64,000 nucleotides of DNA from Phycisphaerales bacterium (lineage in GTDB: Bacteria; Planctomycetota; Phycisphaerae; Phycisphaerales; UBA1924): positions 310,001 through 374,000 of the forward strand of contig JAJDDD010000020.1 in assembly GCA_029260495.1 (NCBI GenBank). The letters are read 5' to 3'. This document shows positions 23,017 through 32,167 of this stretch, piece after piece. Position numbers and translations under genes: made by a program. The notes beneath the pieces were generated by a model. That model did not search any database and was not told the origin of the DNA. It worked only from the letters and a program-made list of their open reading frames with translations. Each line of letters starts with the position of its first letter. Position 1 is the stretch's first letter.

Positions 23017-23898
23017 ATGAAGCTTGTCACTGTCGATCGTGTCATGGTGGATCAACGAGCCGGCGCCTTCCGCCGGCGATCCATCAAAAAGGAAACCAAG
23101 GAAACCGGGCTCCGGCTCATCCTCTCGATGGTGGATCTCACCACGCTCGAAGGCAAGGATTCGGCTGAGAAGGTGCGCTCGTTGTGCCGCAAGGCGATCC
23201 AGCCGGACGCCGCGGACCCGACGCTCCCGCATGTCGGCGCGGTATGCGTCTACCCAGCGATGGTTTCCGTCGCGAAGGAAGAGTTGGAAGGTTCGGGTGT
23301 GCATCTCGCATCCGTCGCGACGGGATTCCCGTCGGGGCAGTACCCGCTGGAGGTGCGCCTTGATGACACACGCCGCGCCGTCGAAGCGGGCGCGGATGAG
23401 ATCGACATGGTCATCAGTCGCGGGCTCTTCCTCGCTGGCGAGCGCGGGCGCGTTTTTGATGAGATCGCCGCGATCAAGGACGCATGCGGCGACGCCCATC
23501 TCAAAGTCATCCTCGAAACCGGCGAGCTGGAAACATATGACAACGTTCGCCAGGCATCTGACCTCGCCATCGCCGCCGGCGGTGATTTCATCAAAACCAG
23601 CACTGGAAAGATTGCCCCAGCAGCGACCATGAGCGTCACGCTTATCATGCTTGAAGCTGTGCGCGATCACTTCCTGCGCACCGGCGTCCATATCGGCGTG
23701 AAGCCCGCCGGCGGAATTCGCACTGCCAAAGACGCACTGCGCTATCTTGTCATGGTCAAGGAAACCGTCGGCGATGACTGGCTCACGCCGGACCTCTTCC
23801 GATTCGGCGCCTCATCACTCACCAATGATGTCCTCATGCAGCTCGGCTACCTGCGCACCGGGCACTACATGGCGCCCTACGACTATTCAGAGGCATGA
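23017..23898 (+). CDS. deoC: Deoxyribose-phosphate aldolase
   Basis: A 293-residue class I aldolase of the DeoC family, converting 2-deoxyribose 5-phosphate into glyceraldehyde 3-phosphate and acetaldehyde in deoxynucleoside catabolism. Schiff-base Lys 193 is in 'GDFIKTSTGK' and the second active-site Lys 229 is in 'GVKPAGGIRT'. It is somewhat longer than E. coli DeoC, with a basic N-terminal extension before 'LILSMVDLTTLEGKD'. Its 3' end overlaps the convergent aroD-aroE gene by 16 bp. Confidence 0.95.
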   Translation: MKLVTVDRVMVDQRAGAFRRRSIKKETKETGLRLILSMVDLTTLEGKDSAEKVRSLCRKAIQPDAADPTLPHVGAVCVYPAMVSVAKEELEGSGVHLASVATGFPSGQYPLEVRLDDTRRAVEAGADEIDMVISRGLFLAGERGRVFDEIAAIKDACGDAHLKVILETGELETYDNVRQASDLAIAAGGDFIKTSTGKIAPAATMSVTLIMLEAVRDHFLRTGVHIGVKPAGGIRTAKDALRYLVMVKETVGDDWLTPDLFRFGASSLTNDVLMQLGYLRTGHYMAPYDYSEA

Positions 23899-25526
23899 GA
23901 CAGCCGCTCCCGCGCCACCTGCTCAAAGAGTTGGATCGGCGCCGGCCTCTTCGTCCAGAGCCCAAACTGCGCCGCAGCCTGGTGAATGAACATTTCAAGC
24001 CCTGAAATGGCGCCCAGATTGCGCTCGCTCGCTGCGCGCAACAAGGGTGTTTCCAGTGGGTTATAAACTGTGTCAAAGATAATGGCGTCAGGCGCAGCGC
24101 GATCGAGATCGCTGCCTGCGATGGGTGATTCATCAGGCGCCGGCCCGGACGCCATCCCAACTGGTGTGCAGTTGATGATGATGTCAAAGTGACGTGGGTC
24201 GAACGAATCAAGAGCGGCGCCCTCAACATCCACACCACCTACACCCGCCCCCGTTGAAGAACACATTTCCTGCGCCAGCGCGATGGCCCGCTCAGCGGTG
24301 CGATTGAAAACACAAACATGGGCGCCCACTTCAGCAAGCCCCGCGACAGCCGCGCGTGCAGCGCCTCCCGCCCCGATCACCGCGACGCGCGCCCCAGCCA
24401 GCTCCCCCACTTGCATTTGCAATGGCGCCATGACTCCAGCTACATCCGTATTCGTCACAAGCCAGCCGCCTTCCTCGGTGCGCATGATGGTGTTGCCAGC
24501 GCCCACCCGCTGCGCGAGCGCATCAATGCGCCAGCCATCGTTCTCGTGCTCCAGCGCAAAGCGAAGAAGGTGCTCTTTATGCGGAATTGTCACGCTGGCG
24601 CCAAAGAAATCCAAATGTTCATCGCTCGCGAGCGCTCCGAGTGTAGCCTTGAAATTTTCCCACTCCGGCGGCACGGGGAGCGGCAGGTACACGCCGTCAA
24701 ACTGTGCGCTCGGAGAAGCAAACCCCGCATTATGAATGTGCGGCGAAAGCGAATGCTCCACCGGCCAACCGATGACGCCGAATACGCGTGTTGACGCGGT
24801 GATCGAATGAAAGTTGTAAAGAGAAAGCAGGTCCGCGAGCGTGGGCTGGCCCGGCGCCGTGGCGGCTTCTCGGCGCAATGATGCAAACGTCAGGAAGCCG
24901 CCAAATTTTGGCGCCAACACGCGCGACATCAACCCGAACCCGCCCATCCCCAGAGCAATCATCGCGCGATCGCGCATCCGCAGCAACTCGAAAAGCTCGA
25001 GGTTGTCGCGAAGGGAGCGAGCCCGGTAGGCGATCTTATGGATTCTCGCTGCAGGCTCTTCGCGCATGCGCACAATTCGCTTCGAAAGATCAGCAGGCCG
25101 GCCGTCAAAATCATGCGCTGAAAGAATCATCGAAGTTGAAAGATCACGCCCCTGCGCAGGATGATCAACCGCGAGCAGCGCTTTCTGTCTGAGATTGGCT
25201 GACCGCTCGAGCGCAGCAAGCTCGATATCAATGTAGCGCGGCGGCACATCAAGCGTCCCGAGCCGCTCGAAGAGACTAATGCGGGCTGATTCATCTCCAT
25301 CGTAGTCCCCGCCTTCCCACGCAGGCCGACATGTCACGATGCACGGCAGCGGTGAGTCGCGCACGATCATCTCAACCGCGCTCGCGCCCTCATCATCGCC
25401 CTCGCCGTGAAAAAGATGATCAATGCGGAACTCAATCAGATCCGCCCCAGCCAGGCGCGCGTGTTTAGCCTCCGCCAGCGCGGATGGCGCGTCTTCAGCC
25501 AGAATGGGCACGCAGAGATACGTCAT
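23883..25526 (-). CDS. aroDE: Bifunctional 3-dehydroquinate dehydratase / shikimate dehydrogenase
   Basis: A 547-residue fusion. Residues 1-230 are a type I dehydroquinase ('GADLIEFRIDHL' and the Schiff-base Lys in 'IHKIAYRARS'). Residues ~250-545 are AroE: shikimate-binding 'GWPVEHSLSPHIHN', catalytic Lys in 'VTIPHKEHLL', NADP-binding 'VAVIGAGGAARAAVAGL', and C-terminal 'GLEMFIHQAAAQFGLW'. It catalyses two consecutive shikimate-pathway steps. The fusion is known from plants, chlamydiae and some planctomycetes. ATG 25526 is chosen over an in-frame GTG at 25553 because 'MTYLCVPI' begins the first strand of the dehydroquinase barrel. Confidence 0.94.
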   Translation of the reverse strand: MTYLCVPILAEDAPSALAEAKHARLAGADLIEFRIDHLFHGEGDDEGASAVEMIVRDSPLPCIVTCRPAWEGGDYDGDESARISLFERLGTLDVPPRYIDIELAALERSANLRQKALLAVDHPAQGRDLSTSMILSAHDFDGRPADLSKRIVRMREEPAARIHKIAYRARSLRDNLELFELLRMRDRAMIALGMGGFGLMSRVLAPKFGGFLTFASLRREAATAPGQPTLADLLSLYNFHSITASTRVFGVIGWPVEHSLSPHIHNAGFASPSAQFDGVYLPLPVPPEWENFKATLGALASDEHLDFFGASVTIPHKEHLLRFALEHENDGWRIDALAQRVGAGNTIMRTEEGGWLVTNTDVAGVMAPLQMQVGELAGARVAVIGAGGAARAAVAGLAEVGAHVCVFNRTAERAIALAQEMCSSTGAGVGGVDVEGAALDSFDPRHFDIIINCTPVGMASGPAPDESPIAGSDLDRAAPDAIIFDTVYNPLETPLLRAASERNLGAISGLEMFIHQAAAQFGLWTKRPAPIQLFEQVARERLSHASE

Positions 25527-25563
25527 ATCCGGCGCACTGTACCGACGGATCACTCGATGGGCC

Positions 25564-26280
25564 TCACCCCGCCCGACGGAGCATGTCGTAGGTCTTGCGC
25601 TTGTCTTCGTCGATCAGCACTTTATACGCCTGGGTGACGAGCACAAAGCGATCGTGCGCCTCCTCATCATCCACGTTGTCTGCCACATCGGGATGAAGCT
25701 TCATCGCCAGAGCGCGATAGGCCCGCTTAACCACATCAGCATGGGCGCCGGGCTCGACGCCAAGGGCGGCGTAGTAATCAGGCAGGTCAATCTCAGCCTG
25801 AGCGTCAACCTGCTGATCGGCGTCGGAAGAATCTCCGCCTGACTCACCACGCTCCGGACCATCCTGATACAGACTGGCGGCGCCATCAAAGTCCGGCGAT
25901 ACAAACCCGAAAGACGCGACCGAATCCAGAATCTGAGCCGACTTCTCGGGAATGTTGAGCAGGCGCACGCCAATCTCAAACGTCTTCAGCGACTTTCGTT
26001 TAATACGGACAGCCTCCCCTGAAACCACGAGTTGCTTGCCGCCAAACCGGAGTTTGAACTGAAGAATTTGCCCGAGCTGGACGGGCGGCTTGCGCTTGCA
26101 GTGAACGCGCATGCCGCCACGAGAGAGATCCGTGACCTCACCAAGCTGACACGAAACATCGCTCACGACGGATCGCCGCGCGATGTCGCGGCGGTTGCCA
26201 TCGGAAGTCTCGACGCCACGAGAACTGTGCCCACGTCCGAACATGGGTATTGCATCGGCGAGCCGGCGGGGTCGCTTCAT
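25564..26280 (-). CDS. PilZ domain fused to a DnaJ J-domain
   Basis: A 238-residue protein. The N-terminal half carries the cyclic-di-GMP PilZ signature: RDIAR (RxxxR) and, after about 25 residues, DLSRGG (DxSxxG). An acidic linker (about 145-170) leads to a C-terminal J-domain: 'DYYAALGVEPGAHADVVKRA', the invariant HPD in 'KLHPDVAD', and helix IV 'AYKVLIDEDKRKTYDMLR'. This suggests a co-chaperone that recruits DnaK under second-messenger control. ATG 26280 ('MKRPRRLADA') is preferred; earlier in-frame starts give a less convincing N-terminus. It ends 37 bp upstream of the AroDE start on the same strand. Confidence 0.85.
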   Translation of the reverse strand: MKRPRRLADAIPMFGRGHSSRGVETSDGNRRDIARRSVVSDVSCQLGEVTDLSRGGMRVHCKRKPPVQLGQILQFKLRFGGKQLVVSGEAVRIKRKSLKTFEIGVRLLNIPEKSAQILDSVASFGFVSPDFDGAASLYQDGPERGESGGDSSDADQQVDAQAEIDLPDYYAALGVEPGAHADVVKRAYRALAMKLHPDVADNVDDEEAHDRFVLVTQAYKVLIDEDKRKTYDMLRRAG

Positions 26281-26416
26281 ATGGCGTGGTGAAATCTGGG
26301 GGGAGAGCCGGGGCATTATCTGCATGCAAACAGCCATCACCGGCGCAGTGATGTTATGAGACTCTTCGGAATCCCCCGAGGACACTTGGAGCAGACTGAA
26401 ATCGCTGAGCGAAATC

Positions 26417-26830
26417 CTACGCTTCGACAGCAGTTCTCACCTCTGCTCGGGAGGCGAGGTAGAAGCGCGCAATGTGGACAGTGAAGGCCTGTCCCTGTTC
26501 GCCGAGCATTTCATAGGCGCCTTCCATCGTGCCCCATTCAGTGCTGATGGGCGCCCAGCTGGTGTACTCGAAGGTTTCGCCGGTGCGCAGCGTTGGCTGC
26601 TGACCCACGACGCCTTCACCTTCCACATCGTGGCGAAGGCCGGCGCCGTTAACGATGACCCAGCGGCGCGAAAGAAGCTGGACGACGCGATCAGAGTTGT
26701 TGGTGATGCGCACGCGGTAGGCGAAGATGTATTTCTTCTCTTCAGGCGTTGATTCTTCGGGAAGAAAGCGCGGCTCAGTTTGAACGCGAATGCCGAGTGT
26801 CGTGGTGTCTGACCCGAGTTCCCTGTTCAT
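26417..26830 (-). CDS. apaG: ApaG domain protein
   Basis: A 137-residue single-domain protein matching ApaG: 'GIRVQTEPRFLPEESTPEE', 'YIFAYRVRITNNSDRVVQLL', 'SRRWVIVNGAG' and 'GTMEGAYEM' follow the family order of an immunoglobulin-like beta-sandwich. ApaG is linked to Co2+/Mg2+ homeostasis in enterobacteria, but its molecular role is unclear. It lies 136 bp upstream of the PilZ-DnaJ gene on the same strand. Confidence 0.92.
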   Translation of the reverse strand: MNRELGSDTTTLGIRVQTEPRFLPEESTPEEKKYIFAYRVRITNNSDRVVQLLSRRWVIVNGAGLRHDVEGEGVVGQQPTLRTGETFEYTSWAPISTEWGTMEGAYEMLGEQGQAFTVHIARFYLASRAEVRTAVEA

Positions 26831-27107
26831 GACTCTTTCGTCCTCACTGAAACAAAATGCGGGGAGCGCCCTCCCGATGCTTCCGCGGCGGGAAGTCTAT
26901 CACGCCGAGGAAGAGAACGTGGCGCTTTTTATGCGAAGAGAGAGCGATCATTTTCATAGTTTGAGGAATATGCCGATCTCGGGAGCTGCGTCTTGCAACT
27001 CGATGACGCCTACTTGACTGGAGGCGCCATGGCGTGAGATGCTGCGCAGACTATCCGGGCTGTGACGCCTGGTAAGAGAGTTGATTTAGGCAAAGGAAAG
27101 AGGAAGC

Positions 27108-28436
27108 ATGTCGAGCGACAGACCACGGCGAACTGGCGGACGCACTTATTCCGTTGGGGCGCTGGCCCTGATTGTGGGCGCGAGCCTGGGGGCGACTGGA
27201 TGCGCGGGATCGCCGTCAGCAGGCGGGACCGATGCGGCGGCGCTGGAGGCGCGGGCTCTGCGCGTGCTGGCGCGCACGCCGCTGATTGACGGGCACAACG
27301 ACGTTCCCTGGCAATATCGAAGTCGCGTGAATCTGCACCTCGATGAGATTGACCTCGCCTCCGACACGAAGCAGCTCGAGCCGGCGATGCACACAGATAT
27401 TGATCGCCTGCGGGCCGGGGGGATGGGTGCGCAGTTCTGGTCGGTCTACATCCCAGCCAAACGCGGAGGCGCGCAGCCCGGCGACGGCCGCATTCTTATC
27501 GAACAGATTGATTTCACCCGCCGAATGATCGATCGGTATTCCGACACGTTCGAGCTCGCCGAGACAGCGGATGACATTGTGCGCATTCACAGGAAGGGGA
27601 AGATTGCATCGCTGATGGGGATCGAAGGGGGGCATTCGATTGAGCATTCGCTGGGTGTGCTGCGCATTGCCTATCTCGCGGGCGCGCGCTACATGGGGCT
27701 GACGCACACGCTGAACGCTGCGTGGGCGGATTCCGGGACGGATGATCCGGTGAGTGGCGGGCTGACGGAGTTTGGGCGTGAGGTTGTGCGGGAGATGAAC
27801 CGGATGGGGATGCTCGTCGATCTTGCGCACACGTCTGTCGAAACGATGCACGACACGCTGGATATCGCCCAGGCGCCGGTGATTTTTTCACACGCAAGCG
27901 CGCGGGCCGTGACGGATCATCCAAGGAATGTGCCTGACGATGTGCTGGACCGCGTGAAAGAAAACGGCGGCGTGGTGATGGTGACGTTTGTGCCGATTTA
28001 TGTGTCGCGGGGGGCGATGGAGTGGTTCGAGGCGCGGACGGCGAAGATGCAGGAACTGCAGGATGCGCATCCGGAGGATGCGGAACGGGTGCAGGAGGAG
28101 ATCGCGGCGTGGGGGAAAGCGCACCCGCGTGTGCGCGCGACCTTGAGCGATGTGGCGGATCATATTGACCATATCCGAGCGCGGATCGGCGCGGAGCATG
28201 TTGGGATTGGCGGGGATTATGACGGGATTACGCACCTGCCGATCGGATTGGAAGATGTTTCAAAGTATCCAGCGTTATTCGCGGAGCTGTATCGGCGGGG
28301 GTGGTCGGATGCCGAAATTGAGATGATCGCGGGACAAAATTTGCTGCGGGCGATGCGCGGGGCGGAGCGGGCGGCGGCGCGACTTCAGCGCGAGCGAGCG
28401 CCGTCTGATGTGCGCATGGAGGAAGTTGATCAGTGA
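27108..28436 (+). CDS. Membrane dipeptidase-like lipoprotein (peptidase M19)
   Basis: A 442-residue protein with a lipoprotein signal ending 'SLGATGC' (Cys about 32). The M19 renal-dipeptidase fold is shown by 'PLIDGHNDVPWQY' (zinc ligands His and Asp), 'GIEGGHSIEH' with the bridging Glu, 'GLTHTLNAAWADS', 'DLAHTS', 'FSHASARAV' and 'GIGGDYDGI'. These dizinc enzymes cleave dipeptides, including D-residue-containing ones. It is probably anchored on the periplasmic side. GGAAAGAGGAAGC precedes the ATG. It is transcribed towards the FKBP gene. Confidence 0.93.
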   Translation: MSSDRPRRTGGRTYSVGALALIVGASLGATGCAGSPSAGGTDAAALEARALRVLARTPLIDGHNDVPWQYRSRVNLHLDEIDLASDTKQLEPAMHTDIDRLRAGGMGAQFWSVYIPAKRGGAQPGDGRILIEQIDFTRRMIDRYSDTFELAETADDIVRIHRKGKIASLMGIEGGHSIEHSLGVLRIAYLAGARYMGLTHTLNAAWADSGTDDPVSGGLTEFGREVVREMNRMGMLVDLAHTSVETMHDTLDIAQAPVIFSHASARAVTDHPRNVPDDVLDRVKENGGVVMVTFVPIYVSRGAMEWFEARTAKMQELQDAHPEDAERVQEEIAAWGKAHPRVRATLSDVADHIDHIRARIGAEHVGIGGDYDGITHLPIGLEDVSKYPALFAELYRRGWSDAEIEMIAGQNLLRAMRGAERAAARLQRERAPSDVRMEEVDQ

Positions 28437-28470
28437 TTTTTGTGCGCACACAGGACTCGAAAGTGCGCAT

Positions 28471-28499
28471 AAAAAAACGCCGATCCGAGGGGACCGGCG
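28471..28499 (-). terminator. Rho-independent terminator of the FKBP gene
   Basis: Read on the minus strand, CGCCGGTCC-CCTC-GGATCGGCG forms a 9-bp stem (one G-U pair) followed by TTTTTTT. It lies 27 bp past the FKBP stop codon. The plus-strand dipeptidase gene ends 35 bp upstream of it, where the T-tract polarity is less suitable. Confidence 0.85.
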
Positions 28500-28525
28500 C
28501 TCTAAAAAACTATGAGATCAATGGA

Positions 28526-29419
28526 TTATTCAGCGCGGCTGACGACTTCCATATCGAAGATGAGCAGCGCGTTTGGCGGGATGCGCGGAGTACTTTGCGG
28601 GCCGTAGGCGAGGTGGGCGGGGATGAGGAGTTTGCGTTTTTCGCCGACTTTCATGGCTTTGAGGGCTTCGAGCCAGCCTGGGATGACGCCTAATGATGTG
28701 TTGACGGGGAGGGGCTCACCGCGATCGACGGAGCTGTCGAACTTGGTTCCGTCAACGAGCCAGCCGGAGTAGTGAGCCATGACGTTGACATTGGGGCCGA
28801 GGGGCTCGCCGACGCCTTCCTTGAGAACGTAGTACTTGAGGCCGGAGGATGTTGTGATGGGTTCACCCTTGACGGGGTCGCCGGGCAGGCCGCCGACCTG
28901 ATCGTGGGAGATGAGTTCGTTGGAGTTGGCGTTGACAGTGACGCGATGCAGCGATTCCTTGGTGTAGAGTTCGACGATGCACACAGGCTCGGGGCCTTGG
29001 GGCGAGATGGAGCAGCTTTGGACGATTCCGCCTCCGGCGAGCTCTTTGGCTTTGTTGATGGCGTTGGCTGTTGCGTCTTTGGGGTAGATGGCGACGGGGG
29101 TCTTTTTGAGAATGGAGCCGTCGCTCATGTTGATAATGACCTGGTAGGCGGCCTCGGGGCCGAAGACGATCATTTCGGCCTTTGGAGCATCTCCTACCGT
29201 GTCGATATGTGCGCCAGCGACGACGCCGTCTGTCGCTAGCTCTGCAGTGGCGATAGCTTCTTCGAGTGTGACGCTGAGCGCTTCGAGATTGGCGTACTGC
29301 TGTTCTGCTGAGGGGAGAAGCCGCGAATAATCCTGGGCGACGACAGCGACGGTGAGGGCGCCGAGCGCGAAGGAGGCGAGCGCGAGGGCTCCGATGCGAA
29401 TACGTGATGTGCGGGTCAT
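28526..29419 (-). CDS. Exported FKBP-type peptidyl-prolyl isomerase with PepSY-like N-terminal region
   Basis: A 297-residue protein with a signal peptide or anchor (hydrophobic 10-27). Residues ~45-190 contain two similar alpha-beta units ('LEEAIATAELATDGVVAGAH' and 'ANAINKAKELAGGGIVQSCS') that look like PepSY-type domains. Residues ~195-297 are an FKBP domain ('VMAHYSGWLVDGTKFDSS', 'VIPGWLEALKAMKVGEKRKL', 'HLAYGPQ..RIPPNALLIFD'). FKBPs accelerate proline isomerisation in folding exported proteins. ATG 29419 begins the signal peptide. A terminator follows closely. The PepSY assignment is by pattern only. Confidence 0.88.
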   Translation of the reverse strand: MTRTSRIRIGALALASFALGALTVAVVAQDYSRLLPSAEQQYANLEALSVTLEEAIATAELATDGVVAGAHIDTVGDAPKAEMIVFGPEAAYQVIINMSDGSILKKTPVAIYPKDATANAINKAKELAGGGIVQSCSISPQGPEPVCIVELYTKESLHRVTVNANSNELISHDQVGGLPGDPVKGEPITTSSGLKYYVLKEGVGEPLGPNVNVMAHYSGWLVDGTKFDSSVDRGEPLPVNTSLGVIPGWLEALKAMKVGEKRKLLIPAHLAYGPQSTPRIPPNALLIFDMEVVSRAE

Positions 29420-29603
29420 GTTGGATTCCGTTTCGTGAAACTGGTCTTGTTTGACTCTTGAACGCGGCGGCAACCGGACTGGTCGGCTGGGTCGCGGAGA
29501 TGCACAATAGGCATGGCGGGCGGAGTGTGCGAGAATGGGCCGCGGACATGTGGAATTGGGCGGGAAAAGGGCGGAATATTGGCGCAAAGAGAAGGAGATG
29601 GTG

Positions 29604-30065
29604 ATGCAGCGATGGAGTGTTTACCTGTCAGGGGAGATTCATTCAGACTGGCGTGAGCGGATCACGGCGGGGATTGAGCAGCGGGGGCTGCCGGTGACGC
29701 TGACGGCTCCGGTGACGGACCACAGCGCGAGCGATGATTGCGGGGTGGAGATTCTGGGTGAAGAAACCGAGGCGTTCTGGAAGGATCACAAGGGGGCGAA
29801 GGTGAACGCGATGCGCACGCGGACGCTCATTGAACGGGCGGACATTGTGGTGGTGCGGTTTGGGGAGAATTATAAACAGTGGAATGCAGCGTTTGACGCA
29901 GGGTACGCGGCGGCACTGGGGAAGAAAATCATCACGCTGCACGGACCGGAGCTGACCCACGCGTTGAAAGAGGTTGACTCTGCGGCGCTGGCAGTCGCGC
30001 AGGAGCCGGAGCAGGTGGTGCGTTTGATTGAGTATGTGGTGACGGGGAGGCTGGATCGGGAATGA
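29604..30065 (+). CDS. ytoQ: YtoQ family protein
   Basis: A 153-residue cytosolic protein. 'WSVYLSGEIHSDWRERI', 'FWKDHKGAKVNAMRTRTLIE', 'ADIVVVRFGENYKQWNAAFD' and 'GKKIITLHGPELTHALKEVD' match YtoQ, a conserved family related to nucleoside 2-deoxyribosyltransferase-like folds with unknown function. The AGGAG six bases before ATG 29604 selects this start over the upstream in-frame ATG at 29535. Confidence 0.88.
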   Translation: MQRWSVYLSGEIHSDWRERITAGIEQRGLPVTLTAPVTDHSASDDCGVEILGEETEAFWKDHKGAKVNAMRTRTLIERADIVVVRFGENYKQWNAAFDAGYAAALGKKIITLHGPELTHALKEVDSAALAVAQEPEQVVRLIEYVVTGRLDRE

Positions 30066-30100
30066 GGGAGCTGTGAAGAATGTGGCGAGCTGCGCTGGTT

Positions 30101-31333
30101 TCATTTCTTTTTTTCAAGAACAAATGAGCGTTCCGCGTAGAGTTGCTCCATGCGTTTGGTGATGGGCTCTGCGGCGTCGAGGTTGGCGCCTGCCGCGATA
30201 AGCAGATCGATGAGATTGTGAAAATCCTCGACAGCGATGAACTCGGGCGCGATGGTTGCTTTGATTGATTCTTCGGGGTCATTGCGGGCGACAGCTTGCT
30301 GCACTTCGTCGAGATCACCCATGTTGTGATAAGCGCCGAGCGGGAGGCAGATGCAGGTGGCGTCGTAGCCGAACGCGCAGAATGCGGTTGCTTCGCAGGC
30401 GCCGCCGGGCATGAGTTTGCGTTGCCAATTGAAGTTGGATTTGGCGGCAGGATCTGCGACCTGGCCGACTTTTTTTTCCTCTTCACCGGCGAGCTTGAGA
30501 GCGACGCTCGCGACGGCGCGGTTGAGGGCGGGGCTGAATGTGGACATGCGATCGCCGACGCGAACGATGGGGCCGGCGCCGATGGGTGAATCGGGAAACG
30601 CGCGGGAGTTTTCGAGGGCGAGCACCTGGGCGCCCTTTGGGATGGTGTTGAGCTTGCAGGCAGCGATAGCGCCGACGAAGCCGACCTCTTCTGCGAGTGT
30701 GAAGAGGATGCGGGCGTCAGGTGGGGTCTTGTGTTGTCGGAGGACATCCATTGCGCAGAGCGCGGCGGCGGCGGCGGCGAGATCATCACAGGCGGGAGCG
30801 TGGAAGATGCCCTCCTTATCAACGAGCGGCGCCGGGAGAGCCCAGGTAAGGAGATCGCCGACGTTTGGCGTATGCGCGGGCTCGGCGTCGAGTTCGATGA
30901 TGCAGCGCTGGAAGAGTTCGCCTGGCTCGCGCTGGACGATGATTCCGGGGGAAGGTGGTGAGGGGGAGCTGGCTGCGGAGTGGAGGTGGACGCGGGCGCC
31001 GATGAAATAGGCAGGTAAAACGCCGCCGCGGAAACTGGCTTCGATGACGGCGGGGGCGATGATGCGGTCGATAACGAAGGCAGGGTGATCGAGATGTGCG
31101 GTGAAGTAGATGGGGGGGCGGCCCGAGACAGCAGCGTTCGTGATCGAGATGGTGAGGTTGCCGGCGGCGTCGGAGGTGAGTTTGAGGTTGTCGCGCTGGC
31201 GAACCCAGTCTTTGATGAAATTGATGACGCGGTCTTCCTTGCCGGCGCCGGTGGGGATGCCGGCGAGGTCGTGAAGGCAGCGAAGATGCTGACAGTGCGC
31301 TGTGTTTTGTGCAGTTGGGGGAGGGGTAGTCAT
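30101..31333 (-). CDS. M42/M20-type metallo-aminopeptidase
   Basis: A 410-residue protein of the dizinc exopeptidase superfamily. Metal and catalytic motifs are in order: 'YFTAHLDHPAFV' (His and Asp), 'HAPACDDLAAAAAAL' (bridging Asp), 'LFTLAEEVGFVGA' (catalytic Glu and ligand Glu), 'LALENSRAF' and, near the end, 'PLGAYHNMGD' (ligand His). The internal beta domain between the first and second motif fits the M42 glutamyl-aminopeptidase type better than M20. No signal peptide, so cytosolic. ATG 31333 is chosen; the open frame reaches 31357. It converges on ytoQ with a 35-bp gap. Confidence 0.82.
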   Translation of the reverse strand: MTTPPPTAQNTAHCQHLRCLHDLAGIPTGAGKEDRVINFIKDWVRQRDNLKLTSDAAGNLTISITNAAVSGRPPIYFTAHLDHPAFVIDRIIAPAVIEASFRGGVLPAYFIGARVHLHSAASSPSPPSPGIIVQREPGELFQRCIIELDAEPAHTPNVGDLLTWALPAPLVDKEGIFHAPACDDLAAAAAALCAMDVLRQHKTPPDARILFTLAEEVGFVGAIAACKLNTIPKGAQVLALENSRAFPDSPIGAGPIVRVGDRMSTFSPALNRAVASVALKLAGEEEKKVGQVADPAAKSNFNWQRKLMPGGACEATAFCAFGYDATCICLPLGAYHNMGDLDEVQQAVARNDPEESIKATIAPEFIAVEDFHNLIDLLIAAGANLDAAEPITKRMEQLYAERSFVLEKKK

Positions 31334-31440
31334 GGCGGCAGCGTACCGCGCGAACACAGGGCGGCGGCGCGGGGCAGCGTGACGGCTGGCAAACTAGAAG
31401 TTGGATGACTCCGCACCGCGGGTCAGGTTTAGCAGTTGAG

Positions 31441-31854
31441 TCAGCCGATGGGGAGCTGCTTGCGGCGAAGGGCGAGGACAGTGACGGAGGCGAGGAATGC
31501 GACGCTGGCCATCATGAACATGGTCATGAAATCGCCTTCCATGCCGACGGGGCCGAAGTGGGAGCCGATGGCGCCGATCATGATCAGTGCGGCGAGACTG
31601 GCGCCGTAGACGGCGGTCTTGGGGATGAGTAAAAGGATGATGGCGATGAACTCGAGGGCGCCGATGGCGTAGACGGCGGATTGCCCGCCGGGAACTTTCG
31701 CTGCGAGCGCATCGGCTCCGCCGGTGAATTTGGGGATGGCGCCCATCGCGAAGATGGCGACGACGACAATCTGAGCGATCCATGTGACGATGGTCATCGC
31801 TTTGGCGTTGGAAGCAGGAGTTGCAGCAGTCGATGGTGCGGGGGTGTCGGACAT
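31441..31854 (-). CDS. DoxX-like integral membrane protein
   Basis: A 137-residue protein with four hydrophobic helices (about residues 20-38, 58-78, 80-97 and 108-128) and the pattern 'AIFAMGAIPKFTGGADAL' near the first helix, typical of DoxX/DoxX-like proteins. Members of the family are linked to redox or detoxification modules, but most have no known function. The frame is open far upstream, yet ATG 31854 with AAGAGG upstream and the length of ~137 fit the family. It lies 107 bp upstream of the peptidase gene on the same strand. Confidence 0.8.
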   Translation of the reverse strand: MSDTPAPSTAATPASNAKAMTIVTWIAQIVVVAIFAMGAIPKFTGGADALAAKVPGGQSAVYAIGALEFIAIILLLIPKTAVYGASLAALIMIGAIGSHFGPVGMEGDFMTMFMMASVAFLASVTVLALRRKQLPIG

Positions 31855-32167
31855 GGGGCGAAACCTCTTTTGGGCCAGTCTGAGGGGCATCCATGGAGTT
31901 GGACGCCGGGAGGCTGGGTGATTGCTGATAATTGCTCTTTCGGTTCGAGAGAGCAAGGCGCTGGAATGTGAAACGCGCTGGGGGGCGAGGTTATTCCCAA
32001 GCGGGGCTGGATTGGGGTTGAGATGGGACGGTTCGGGGGCTGTGGTGGCGATTTGAGCCGTTGGAGGCCAGAATCGTTCCGGCGCGGGGATTTTCCGGAC
32101 GATCGGCGTCTGGCGGAAGAGTGAGTGATGAGAATCGCTGTGAGTTTGTTCTGAGAAGGAGTCAGTT
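31855..32167. other. Intergenic region, divergent DoxX-like / M14 peptidase
   Basis: About 310 bp between divergent starts. A hairpin with arms TTGCTCTTTC and GAGAGAGCAA (31932-31956; one G-U pair, 5-base loop) lies in the leader of the DoxX-like gene and has no T-tract. Otherwise I see nothing distinct. Confidence 0.45.
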
